Source: Burkholderiales bacterium (GTDB lineage: Bacteria > Pseudomonadota > Gammaproteobacteria > Burkholderiales > Casimicrobiaceae). Taken from it: a stretch of DNA of 64,000 bases. The DNA is taken from NCBI GenBank assembly GCA_016790165.1, contig JAEUPL010000004.1:1-64000 (forward strand), written 5' to 3'. The notes below the pieces were generated by a model. That model saw only the letters and a program-made list of their open reading frames with translations, searched no databases and was not told the DNA's origin. This document shows positions 17,867 to 25,564 of this stretch, one piece after another (within the stretch, counting starts at the first letter, position 1; every line of letters begins with the position of its first letter). Both the position numbers and the translations under genes were made by a program.

Positions 17867-19387
17867 ATGGCCAGCAAAGCAACCACAGCAAACCCGACGG
17901 CGCCTGACTGGCGGGCCGAGGCGGCGCGCCTGCAGATTGACGCCCGCGCGTTCATCAATGGCCGTCGCGTGGCAGCGCGCTCGGGCGAAACCTTTGATGT
18001 GCTTTCGCCCATCGATGGCAAGCTCATTGCGCGCGCGGCACGCGGTCGCACCGAGGACATTGACGATGCCGTGAAGGCCGCGCGCGCGGCGTACGAGTCC
18101 GGCGTCTGGTCGCGGCACGCCCCGGCGCAGCGCCGCCGCATCCTGCTTAAGTGGTCGGAAAAGATCGTCGCGGCCCGCGATGAACTGGCGTTGCTCGAAA
18201 CGCTGGACATGGGCAAGCCCATCCGTTTCTCGCAGACCGTTGACGTGCACTCGGCCGCCCGCTGCATCGCGTGGTACGCCGAGGCGATCGACAAGATCTA
18301 CGACGAAGTCGCGCCGACACCGGCCAGCGCACTGGCACTCATTCGCCGCGAGCCGATGGGTGTGATCGGTGCCATCGTGCCGTGGAACTACCCGATGCTG
18401 ATGGCGAGCTGGAAGCTGGCACCCGCGCTCGCCGCGGGCAACAGCGTTGTGCTCAAGCCGTCGGAAAAGTCTCCGCTCACCGCCATGCGGCTCGCTGAGC
18501 TCGCGGTCGAAGCCGGCCTGCCACCGGGCGTGTTCAATGTGGTGCCCGGATTGGGGCACGAGGCGGGCGAGGCGCTGGCGCTGCATCTCGACGTGGACGC
18601 CATCGGCTTCACCGGCTCCACCCGCGTGGGCCGCAAGATGCTCGAGTACGCGGGCCGCAGCAATTTGAAGCGCGTGTTCAACGAGCTCGGCGGCAAATCG
18701 GCCAATCTCGTGTTTGCTGACTTCGCCGAGCTGGACCGCGCGGCTGCCACCGCCGCCGGGTCGATGTTTTTCAATCAGGGCGAGAGCTGCAACGCGCCGT
18801 CGCGCCTCTTGGTGCAGGAGAGCATCGCCGACGCTTTCGTCGAGCGCGTGCTGGCGCAGGTGCCGCGCTATCTGCCGGGCGACCCGCTCGACCCGGCCAC
18901 GGTGATGGGCGCGCTGGTTGACGCCGGGCAGATGCGCACCGTCATCAGCTACATCGAGTCCGGCAAGCTCGAAGGCGCCACGTGTGTCGCGGGTGGCACC
19001 ACGGCGCGGCACGATACCGGCGGCTTCTACGTCAACCCCACCGTGTTCGACCGGGTGAAGAACAGCATGCGCATCGCCCGCGAAGAGATCTTCGGCCCCG
19101 TGCTCTCGATCATCCGCTTCAAGGACGAAGCCGAGGCCATCCGCATCGCCAACGATTCGCCGTACGGCCTGCATGCGGCCGTCTGGAGCAGCAACATTGA
19201 TCGCGCGCTGCGCGTGGCTGGCGCCTTGCGCGCGGGCACCGTGCACGTCAACAGCTACGACGAAGACGACATGACGGTGCCGTTTGGCGGCTATAAACAA
19301 TCCGGTAACGGTCGCGACAAGTCGCTGCACGCGTTCGACAAATACACCGAACTCAAAACCACCTGGATTCGGCTGGCGGCGAAGTAG
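17867..19387 (+). CDS. puuC: Aldehyde dehydrogenase, PuuC/gamma-glutamyl-aminobutyraldehyde type
   Basis: A 506-residue NAD(P)-dependent dehydrogenase with catalytic Cys308 (FFNQGESCNAPSR), general base Glu273 (FNELGGKSA) and the substrate-channel motif VPWNYPMLMASWK near 171-183. It begins 35 bases after puuD at an ATG with AGGGCAGGGA upstream; the same frame is open within puuD but that extension has no homology. It most likely oxidises gamma-Glu-aminobutyraldehyde or a related amino-aldehyde. Confidence 0.85.
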   Translation: MASKATTANPTAPDWRAEAARLQIDARAFINGRRVAARSGETFDVLSPIDGKLIARAARGRTEDIDDAVKAARAAYESGVWSRHAPAQRRRILLKWSEKIVAARDELALLETLDMGKPIRFSQTVDVHSAARCIAWYAEAIDKIYDEVAPTPASALALIRREPMGVIGAIVPWNYPMLMASWKLAPALAAGNSVVLKPSEKSPLTAMRLAELAVEAGLPPGVFNVVPGLGHEAGEALALHLDVDAIGFTGSTRVGRKMLEYAGRSNLKRVFNELGGKSANLVFADFAELDRAAATAAGSMFFNQGESCNAPSRLLVQESIADAFVERVLAQVPRYLPGDPLDPATVMGALVDAGQMRTVISYIESGKLEGATCVAGGTTARHDTGGFYVNPTVFDRVKNSMRIAREEIFGPVLSIIRFKDEAEAIRIANDSPYGLHAAVWSSNIDRALRVAGALRAGTVHVNSYDEDDMTVPFGGYKQSGNGRDKSLHAFDKYTELKTTWIRLAAK

Positions 19388-19616
19388 GCCGACCGTCGCG
19401 CCGAGCGGGCCACCAAGCGTCGAGATCGGCTGCATCCGAAAGGCTTTCTAACAGCTTTCGCTCGGCAATGACCGCCACGTGGTCGTTAGCCGCAAGAAAT
19501 GCGTCAAGTCGACTAGCCGGAAAATACGGCTGCAAGCACCGCTGGATTGTCGTTACCGTGAAAAAGCTGAACCGGCGTCAATTTCACCCCGGCGCCGCGC
19601 AGGCGCCACGCGCGCG

Positions 19617-20858
19617 CTACTCCGCCGCGACCGCCTGGCTCTCACGCAACAGCGCGAGCTCCGTCCATTCCTGATCGAGCGCCGCGACAAAGGTGTCGAG
19701 CATGGCCGGCGTGTGGCAGGGTCCGGGCGCAATGCGGATGCGCTCGGTGCCGCGGGGCACGGTGGGGTAGTTGATCGGCTGCAGGTAGATGCCGTGGCGG
19801 TCCTGCAGGCGGTCGGTCAGCGTCTTCACTTTCACCGGATCGCCCACAAACACCGGCACGATGTGCGATTTGCTGGGCATCACCGGCAGGCCGATGGCCG
19901 CCAGCCGCGCCTTCATCTCGGCCACGCGCTCGCGCTGCAGGCGGCGCTCCTCCTGCGAATTCATCAGGTGATTGACGCTGGCAATCGCGCCCGCCGCCAG
20001 CACCGGAGCCAGCGAGGTCGAGAAGATGAACGACGCGCCGAAGCTGCGGATGCAGTCCACCACCGCCGTGTCGCCAGTGACATAGCCGCCCTGCATGCCA
20101 AAGGCCTTGCCCAGCGTGCCCTGGATCACGTCGATCTGGTCGGCCACGCCCATCTCCTGCGACACGCCGCCGCCGCGGTTGCCATACATGCCCACCGCGT
20201 GCACCTCGTCGAGGTAGGTCATGGCACCGTATTTCTTGGCGATGCGCGCGAATTCGCCGATGGGGGCGATGTTGCCGCTCATCGAATACACGCTCTCGAA
20301 AACGACCAGCTTCGGGCGGTCCGGGCTGATCGCGGCCAGCTTGGCTTCCAGGTCGCGCGGGCTGTTGTGCTCGAAGATCACGCGGTCGGTGTTGGCCCGG
20401 CGGATGCCTTCGATCATCGAATTGTGGTTGTCGGCGTCGGAGAGGATCACCGTGTCCGGCAGCAGCGAGCCCAGCACCGAGAGCGAGGCCAGATTGGCGC
20501 TGTAGCCCGAGGTAAAGGTCAGCGCGGCCGGTTTGTCGTGCAGGCTGGCCAGCAGGCGCTCCAGCTCCACATGCAGCGCATTCGTGCCACCGATGTTGCG
20601 GGTGCCGCCCGCGCCGGTAGCGCCGTCGTCGATCGCCTTGTGCATTGCTTCGCGCACGATCGGGTGGTGGCCCATGCCGAGGTAGTCGTTCGAGCACCAG
20701 GTGATCACCTCGCGCACGCCGCTCGGGCTCGCCCATTGCACACGCGGGAACTCGCCGGCGGGCCGCGTCAGCTCTGCGAAAATGCGGTAGCGCCCCTCGC
20801 GCTTCAGCGCATCAATGCGGGCGGCGAAGAGGACGGGATAGTCGGAAGAGCGGATCAA
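19617..20858 (-). CDS. hemA: 5-aminolevulinate synthase (Shemin/C4 pathway)
   Basis: A 413-residue PLP enzyme of the alpha-oxoamine synthase family that condenses glycine with succinyl-CoA to form 5-aminolevulinate for heme. [44 protein letters not shown] and PLP-lysine [12 protein letters not shown] (Lys251 in this numbering) point to ALAS rather than KBL or BioF. The start is uncertain: a TTG at 20858 aligns with usual ALAS length, another TTG lies at 20885. It is divergent from folP. Betaproteobacteria normally make ALA from glutamyl-tRNA, so the gene is unexpected. Confidence 0.88.
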   Translation of the reverse strand: MIRSSDYPVLFAARIDALKREGRYRIFAELTRPAGEFPRVQWASPSGVREVITWCSNDYLGMGHHPIVREAMHKAIDDGATGAGGTRNIGGTNALHVELERLLASLHDKPAALTFTSGYSANLASLSVLGSLLPDTVILSDADNHNSMIEGIRRANTDRVIFEHNSPRDLEAKLAAISPDRPKLVVFESVYSMSGNIAPIGEFARIAKKYGAMTYLDEVHAVGMYGNRGGGVSQEMGVADQIDVIQGTLGKAFGMQGGYVTGDTAVVDCIRSFGASFIFSTSLAPVLAAGAIASVNHLMNSQEERRLQRERVAEMKARLAAIGLPVMPSKSHIVPVFVGDPVKVKTLTDRLQDRHGIYLQPINYPTVPRGTERIRIAPGPCHTPAMLDTFVAALDQEWTELALLRESQAVAAE

Positions 20859-20970
20859 AACAGTGCTTTCAGAGTCCAGACGCAATTTTACGGTTCACGG
20901 CAGCGAAAGCACAGCGGAAAATGCCGCTGTGCAACTGCCGGATGCGGCGCCAGCCAAGGCGGAAGGGCTG

Positions 20971-21828
20971 ATGGACTGGCGGGCGGGGCGGTTTTCGTTC
21001 GATGTCGGGCCGTTCGCCCGGCCTCTGGTGATGGGCATTATTAACGTCACGCCCGACTCGTTTTCTGACGGCGGTCAACATTTTGGGCTCCCGGCGGCGA
21101 TAAATCACGCGGAACGGCTACTGGCCGAGGGGGCCGACATGCTGGACATTGGCGGCGAATCCACCCGCCCCGGCGCCCCCCCGGTGCCGCTCGACGAAGA
21201 GCGGCGGCGGGTGCTGCCGGTGGTGGAGGCGCTGGCCGCGCGCGGCGCCTGCATCTCGGTGGACACCCGGCACCCGGCCATCATGCGCGAAGCCATCGCC
21301 GCCGGCGCCAGCATCATCAACGACGTGCAGGCCCTGACGGCACCCGGCGCCATCGAGGCCTGCGCGGCGGCGGATGTTGGCGTCGTCCTCATGCACATGC
21401 AGGGCACACCCGGCACCATGCAGGCGGCGCCGAGCTACGAAGGCGAGGGCGGCGTGGTGGGCGAAGTCAATCGCTACCTGCGCGAGCGTGCCCACGTCTG
21501 TGAGCAGGGGGGCATGGCGCGCAGCCGTATCGTGCTCGACCCCGGCTTCGGCTTCGGCAAAACCACCGAGCACAACCTCGAGCTCACGCGACGGCTCAAC
21601 GAACTCGTCGCCCTCGGCTACCCGGTGCTCGCCGGCTGGTCACGCAAACGCACGCTGGGCGAACTCACCGGCCGCAAAATCGCCAGCGACCGCGTATACG
21701 CCAGCGTCGCCGCCGCGCTCACCTGCGTCTCGCGCGGCGCGCGCATTGTGCGTGTGCATGACGTGACGGCTACGGTGGATGCATTGCGGGTTTGGGGGGC
21801 GATGGCGTCACATCTCGGACAGGCTTGA
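20971..21828 (+). CDS. folP: Dihydropteroate synthase
   Basis: A 285-residue TIM-barrel enzyme joining p-aminobenzoate to hydroxymethyl-dihydropterin pyrophosphate in folate synthesis, the sulfonamide target. The pterin-binding motifs MGIINVTPDSFSDGG and DIGGESTRPGA are intact, as are SVDTRHP and the SRKRTLG phosphate loop. The ATG at 20971 has GGAAGGG just upstream; the frame is open further back into the hemA start, but without homology. It is not next to ftsH or glmM as in many proteobacteria. Confidence 0.93.
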   Translation: MDWRAGRFSFDVGPFARPLVMGIINVTPDSFSDGGQHFGLPAAINHAERLLAEGADMLDIGGESTRPGAPPVPLDEERRRVLPVVEALAARGACISVDTRHPAIMREAIAAGASIINDVQALTAPGAIEACAAADVGVVLMHMQGTPGTMQAAPSYEGEGGVVGEVNRYLRERAHVCEQGGMARSRIVLDPGFGFGKTTEHNLELTRRLNELVALGYPVLAGWSRKRTLGELTGRKIASDRVYASVAAALTCVSRGARIVRVHDVTATVDALRVWGAMASHLGQA

Positions 21829-22050
21829 TTTGCTGTTCCGACCGAAGCTACGCCGAAGCTTCTGTCGCTCGCGGACGTTGCGACGTCCATTCGGGCGGCT
21901 GAATTCAACGATGGCGCGAGACTCTGTGCGTGCCTTATCACGTTCTATCGAGCGAAACCGCAAAATGTGGTCTCTCGTCATAGGGGCGGGTCACCCTCTC
22001 CGTTTTGGCGCGTTCGATTCGGTTTGTTGCACAGCGATTTGAGGCCGCAA

Positions 22051-22550
22051 ATGAAACAGTACGAGCGCGATATCCTTCGTAACATTGACGAGTACGGTTG
22101 CAGCGTCACTTCGGTATTCGATCCGGACGGGATTGAGCCGCGGTTTTCCTACTCGATAGGTATCTCGAAATCCTGTGGCGCACCCGAGCTAATCGTGCTG
22201 GGCCTCAATTCCGAGATCGGGCACTGGCTCGTCAACGAGTACCGACGGCGAGTTGGCAAGGGGAAACCTTCGGGTCAGGCGTGCTCTATCCCGGCTTTCT
22301 GGAGGGCTTCGACGTACGCTTCGAGCCGGTGGGCACACAGGCTCGGGAAAAGTACATGCGGTCGGCGTGCTGGCTATATGATGGTCCGGAATTCGAGGCT
22401 TTGCAGTTAATTTGGCCGGGAACCGATGGCGTTTGGCCGTGGGAAGATCAGGCGAGCGAATGGATTCGATTCCATCAACCCCTGCTCCGCCCGGAAACGT
22501 CGTCACACGGCCCGCCAATCACCAAGAATCAAAGCCGTCAGACCCCGTAA
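22051..22550 (+). pseudogene. DUF4262 family gene broken by a one-base frameshift
   Basis: The first part, from the ATG at 22051, encodes KQYERDILRNIDEYGCSVTS with FSYSIGISKSCGAPELIVLGL. The second part, in another frame, encodes GVLYPGFLEGFDVRFEPV, YMRSACWLYDGPEF and LQLIWPGTDGVWPWE. Joined they make a complete DUF4262 protein. The break is at a G run at 22260-22263: one added G restores the reading RRRVGKGETFGSGVLYPGF. This may be a real mutation or a sequence error. DUF4262 has no known function. Confidence 0.75.
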
Positions 22551-22591
22551 TTTTCATATTTCCGCTTTGAGCTGCGAACCGAGAAAGACGC

Positions 22592-22930
22592 ATGACCCGC
22601 TTGATCGAGTACGTGCCTGTCTGTGGATGGTCCGCCTTCGACCGCAAGGACGCGTTCACCAAAGCGCTTCATGCCAAGCTGCCGGAAAGCGACTGGCACT
22701 ACCAGTGGCAGTATCGCAACTTTGTCGAGGTCACCGAGCTGTGGGAGTCGCTGCGGGACGCTAGCAGTATGGTTACCCATCTCAATATCAACCAGTTCGT
22801 GGACGAGCGATTCGTCTACCTCGCGACCCAGGGGGCTGCCGCCACCTCAATTCTGGATTCACTCGCCGCCGAGTTTGGACTCGTTCGCTCGGTCCGCATC
22901 GAGCCAGACGCTGCGGCAGGCGATGCGTGA
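22592..22930 (+). CDS. Uncharacterised 112-residue protein
   Basis: A soluble-looking protein with no signal peptide and no family I recognise. It begins MTRLIEYVPVCGWSAFDRKD and contains the Trp/Tyr-rich patch DWHYQWQYRNFVEVTELWES. It follows the broken DUF4262 gene by 41 bases in the same direction, and its stop overlaps the region upstream of the beta-lactamase gene. The balanced composition supports it being real, but this cannot be confirmed by eye. Confidence 0.5.
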   Translation: MTRLIEYVPVCGWSAFDRKDAFTKALHAKLPESDWHYQWQYRNFVEVTELWESLRDASSMVTHLNINQFVDERFVYLATQGAAATSILDSLAAEFGLVRSVRIEPDAAAGDA

Positions 22931-23019
22931 ATCGAGCGGGTGAGCCGCGACTTTCCACGCCCATGACCCCACGCCTCGTATGCGATATTCATCGCATCAC
23001 AGTTCCAGCGAGCGCAAGC

Positions 23020-23817
23020 GTGACAAAACAACTCTGGGCCGCATTCGCAGCGTGCATCCTTTCCACCCTCGCTGTTGCTGCCGATAGCATGGTCGACAAA
23101 CCCGAGTGGGGCAAATACTTCGCTGATGCAGGCGTGACGGGAACGATCGTGGTGGTGGACGAGCGCAAGGCGCCTGCGGCGACGTTGGTGTTCAACCGCG
23201 AGCGGGCGGCGCGCCGCTATGCGCCAGCGTCCACCTACAAAATTCCGCACACACTGTTTGCGCTGGATTCCGGCGCTGTGACCGATGAGTTTCAGGTGTT
23301 TGCGTGGGACGGCGTGAAGCGGACCTTCGCGGGCCACAATCAGGACCAGACGCTGCGCTCGGCGATGCGTTACTCCACGTTGTGGGTCTACGAGCGGTTT
23401 GCCAAGGCGATTGGCGAGCCGAAGGCGCGTGCATATTTGCGCAGTATCGACTACGGCAACGCCGACCCCACGACCCGCCAGGGTGCGTACTGGGTGGATG
23501 GCAACCTGCGCATCTCGGCGCTGGAGCAGGTGGCGTTTCTGCGCAAGCTGTATCGCAACGCTTTGCCGTTCAAACTGGAGCATCAGCGGCTGCTGAAGGA
23601 TGTGCTGATCAAGCAGGCGACGTCGGACTGGATTTTGCGCGCGAAGACCGGTTGGGAAGGCAAATACGGTTGGTGGGTCGGCTGGGTCGAGCAAAACGAC
23701 GGGGCCGTGTTCTTCGCGCTGAACATCGACACGCCACGCCGCTTTGACGATCTGCCCAAGCGCGAGCAAATCGTGCGTGCGGTGCTGAAGTCGATGGACT
23801 TGCTGGAGGCCGAATAG
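23020..23817 (+). CDS. Class D (OXA-type) beta-lactamase
   Basis: A 265-residue periplasmic enzyme; the signal peptide ends at about LAVAAD (residue 21). The class D motifs are Ser71-Thr-Tyr-Lys74 (nucleophile and carbamylated lysine), Ser119-Thr-Leu121 in place of the usual S-x-V, Tyr145-Gly-Asn147, a YWxxGxLxIS segment and Lys209-Thr-Gly211. It should hydrolyse penicillins; the spectrum cannot be judged. The GTG at 23020 is the first start giving a clean signal peptide. A palindromic MITE-like element lies 25 bases downstream. Confidence 0.88.
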   Translation: MTKQLWAAFAACILSTLAVAADSMVDKPEWGKYFADAGVTGTIVVVDERKAPAATLVFNRERAARRYAPASTYKIPHTLFALDSGAVTDEFQVFAWDGVKRTFAGHNQDQTLRSAMRYSTLWVYERFAKAIGEPKARAYLRSIDYGNADPTTRQGAYWVDGNLRISALEQVAFLRKLYRNALPFKLEHQRLLKDVLIKQATSDWILRAKTGWEGKYGWWVGWVEQNDGAVFFALNIDTPRRFDDLPKREQIVRAVLKSMDLLEAE

Positions 23818-23842
23818 CCGCGTGGCATGATCGACAGTTGGG

Positions 23843-24011
23843 CTAGCAGGCTGCTGAAATACTTCACGCGACGTGCAGAAACGGAGCCTCGAACGCATGG
23901 CGGCGTTGGCTTTTTTGCCCGTAGCGACGGCTACAGGCTGCAAAAACCGCCTTGCCCTGCGCCCGATCTGCATTCCTGCCCATCCGCGCAAGTATTTCAG
24001 CAGCCTGCTAG
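23843..24011 (+). mobile_element. 169-bp MITE-like palindromic element
   Basis: Perfect 22-bp inverted repeats beginning CTAGCAGGCTGCTG end the element (23843-23864 and 23990-24011), each with CTAG outermost. The interior holds a second imperfect palindrome (a long stem around GTAGCGACGGCTAC near 23925), so the element could fold almost end to end. It has no coding capacity. A partial copy is at 8673. It fills much of the gap between the beta-lactamase and the monooxygenase; the remaining 190 bases show nothing recognisable. Confidence 0.8.
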
Positions 24012-24201
24012 GGCGCGACACAAATGGGTGGTTGACGCAGGTCAATTGCCCCGGCCCGCAAACGTTGGCCGTTGGCGTTTCGAATGGACAATGCGCGGGG
24101 CGCACCGAAACCACAATGCCGAAAACGGCAAAATGGTGCCCATCCGGCGAGGTCACGTCGTTGGGCCGCCGCGCCAAATTTCACACAGGATGTTCACCAC
24201 C

Positions 24202-25374
24202 ATGGACTATGACGTCATCGTTGTCGGTGCCGGGCCGAGCGGCCTGTGCTTTGCGCGGGCGCTCGCCGACACGCCCCTGCGCGTTGCGCTGATCGAGCCG
24301 CAGCCCGAGTCGGAGTTGCGCGAAGCGGCGTTCGATGGGCGCGAGATAGCCTTGACGCATTTTTCTGCGCGCGTCCTGCAGACGTTGGGCGTGTGGGGCC
24401 ACATCCCTGCCGAGGCGATCTCGGCGTTGCGTGACGCCAAGGTGATCAACGGTCTCGCGTTGAGCGGCATGCTGATCGAGCATCGCCACGGCAACAAGGA
24501 TGAGCTGGGTTATCTGGTATCTAACCATTTGATTCGGCGCGCGGCGTACGCGGCAGTGAAGGACGCACCGAATGCCACGCTGTTGTGCGGTGTCAAAGTC
24601 GCTGACGTATCAACCAACGCCGACGCGGGCTCGGTGACGCTCTCCGACGGCCGCACGCTGCGTGCGCCGTTGATCATTGCCGCCGACAGCCGCTTCTCCG
24701 CCACACGTCGTGCCATGGGCATTCCGGCACACATGCATGATTTCGGCAAGGTGATGCTGGTGTGCTGCATGGAGCACGAGGTGCCGCACGAGCACGTGGC
24801 CTGGGAGTGGTTCGACTACGGGCAGACACTGGCGTTGCTGCCGATGAATGGCAACCGCTCGTCCGTGGTGTTGACGTTGCCGCAACACGAAATGCAGGCG
24901 ATACAGACGATGCCGGAGCCGGACTTCGACACGGAGATGAGCAAGCGCTTCGGCAATCGACTGGGCGCGATGCGGCTCACCAGCACGCGTCATACCTATC
25001 CGCTGGTGACCGTGTATGCGGACCGGTTTGTGGCGAAGCGCTTCGCGCTGATGGGCGACGCTGCAGTCGGTATGCACCCGGTCACCGCACACGGCTTCAA
25101 CTTCGGCCTGCGTGGCGCCGACACGCTTACGAGTGGCATCAAGCGAGCGCTGGCCATTGGCAGCGATTTCGCGGCGCCCTCCGTGTTGAGTACGTACGAA
25201 CGCACGCACCGCCTCGCGACGTTGCCGCTTTTCGCCGCGACGCATGCGGTGGCGAAGATTTACACCAACGAGAGCATGCCGGCCCGCGTGCTGCGTGATG
25301 GTTTGCTGGCGATTGGCGAACGCGTCACACCGTTCAAGCGACTGATTGCGGCGAGTCTAACCGGGGCGCGCTAG
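24202..25374 (+). CDS. FAD-dependent monooxygenase, UbiH/COQ6 family (UbiM-like)
   Basis: A 390-residue flavoprotein. The FAD-binding Rossmann motif DYDVIVVGAGPSGLCFARAL is at residues 2-21, FDGREIALTH near 49-58, and the second FAD motif LMGDAAVGMHPVTAHGFNFGL near 285-305. The family hydroxylates ubiquinone precursors; the FDGREIALTH wording and length resemble UbiM. The ATG at 24202 is favoured by AGGA 10 bases upstream; an ATG at 24190 is the alternative. It stands alone, outside any ubi operon. Confidence 0.8.
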   Translation: MDYDVIVVGAGPSGLCFARALADTPLRVALIEPQPESELREAAFDGREIALTHFSARVLQTLGVWGHIPAEAISALRDAKVINGLALSGMLIEHRHGNKDELGYLVSNHLIRRAAYAAVKDAPNATLLCGVKVADVSTNADAGSVTLSDGRTLRAPLIIAADSRFSATRRAMGIPAHMHDFGKVMLVCCMEHEVPHEHVAWEWFDYGQTLALLPMNGNRSSVVLTLPQHEMQAIQTMPEPDFDTEMSKRFGNRLGAMRLTSTRHTYPLVTVYADRFVAKRFALMGDAAVGMHPVTAHGFNFGLRGADTLTSGIKRALAIGSDFAAPSVLSTYERTHRLATLPLFAATHAVAKIYTNESMPARVLRDGLLAIGERVTPFKRLIAASLTGAR

Positions 25375-25481
25375 CTAGCGCGGGGCCGGCTACCAAACCT
25401 TGGAGCAATTGCCGTCCGGTCCGTGACGTGATGCGCGCCTCGCCGACCGATTTCCTCGCAGAAACACGGCAGCGATGATCT

Positions 25482-25498
25482 CTTAAGCTCACCTTAAT
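25482..25498 (+). promoter_or_regulatory. PmrA/QseB-type operator upstream of the dsbD operon
   Basis: CTTAAG-CTCAC-CTTAAT: two direct half-sites 11 bases apart, the arrangement bound by PmrA/QseB-type OmpR-family regulators. A possible -10 (TAATGT) lies near 25510. The regulator encoded seven kilobases downstream in the same gene run is of this subfamily, which suggests autoregulation. Confidence 0.6.
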
Positions 25499-25564
25499 GT
25501 TCGCCCACTAATGTTCACCCCGCACTGTGCAAGAGGCACGGTGTTTGTGCGGAGATCAACAGGT

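Noticed and set aside
17603-19435. 610-codon open frame antisense to the aldehyde dehydrogenase
   Set aside because: The sense strand carries all catalytic motifs; the antisense product has shadow composition and no motif.
19388-19616. Possible small minus-strand gene (PYFPASRLDAFLAANDHVAV) downstream of hemA
   Set aside because: No proper start codon or ribosome site, no recognised family; it may be a remnant, but the support is too thin.
19479-21044. 521-codon open frame antisense to hemA
   Set aside because: The minus strand encodes a complete ALAS; the plus frame is Arg/His/Ala-rich with no recognisable domain.
22816-24177. 453-codon open frame antisense to the beta-lactamase and the MITE
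   Set aside because: It runs through a complete class D enzyme and a palindromic repeat, with no domain or ribosome site.
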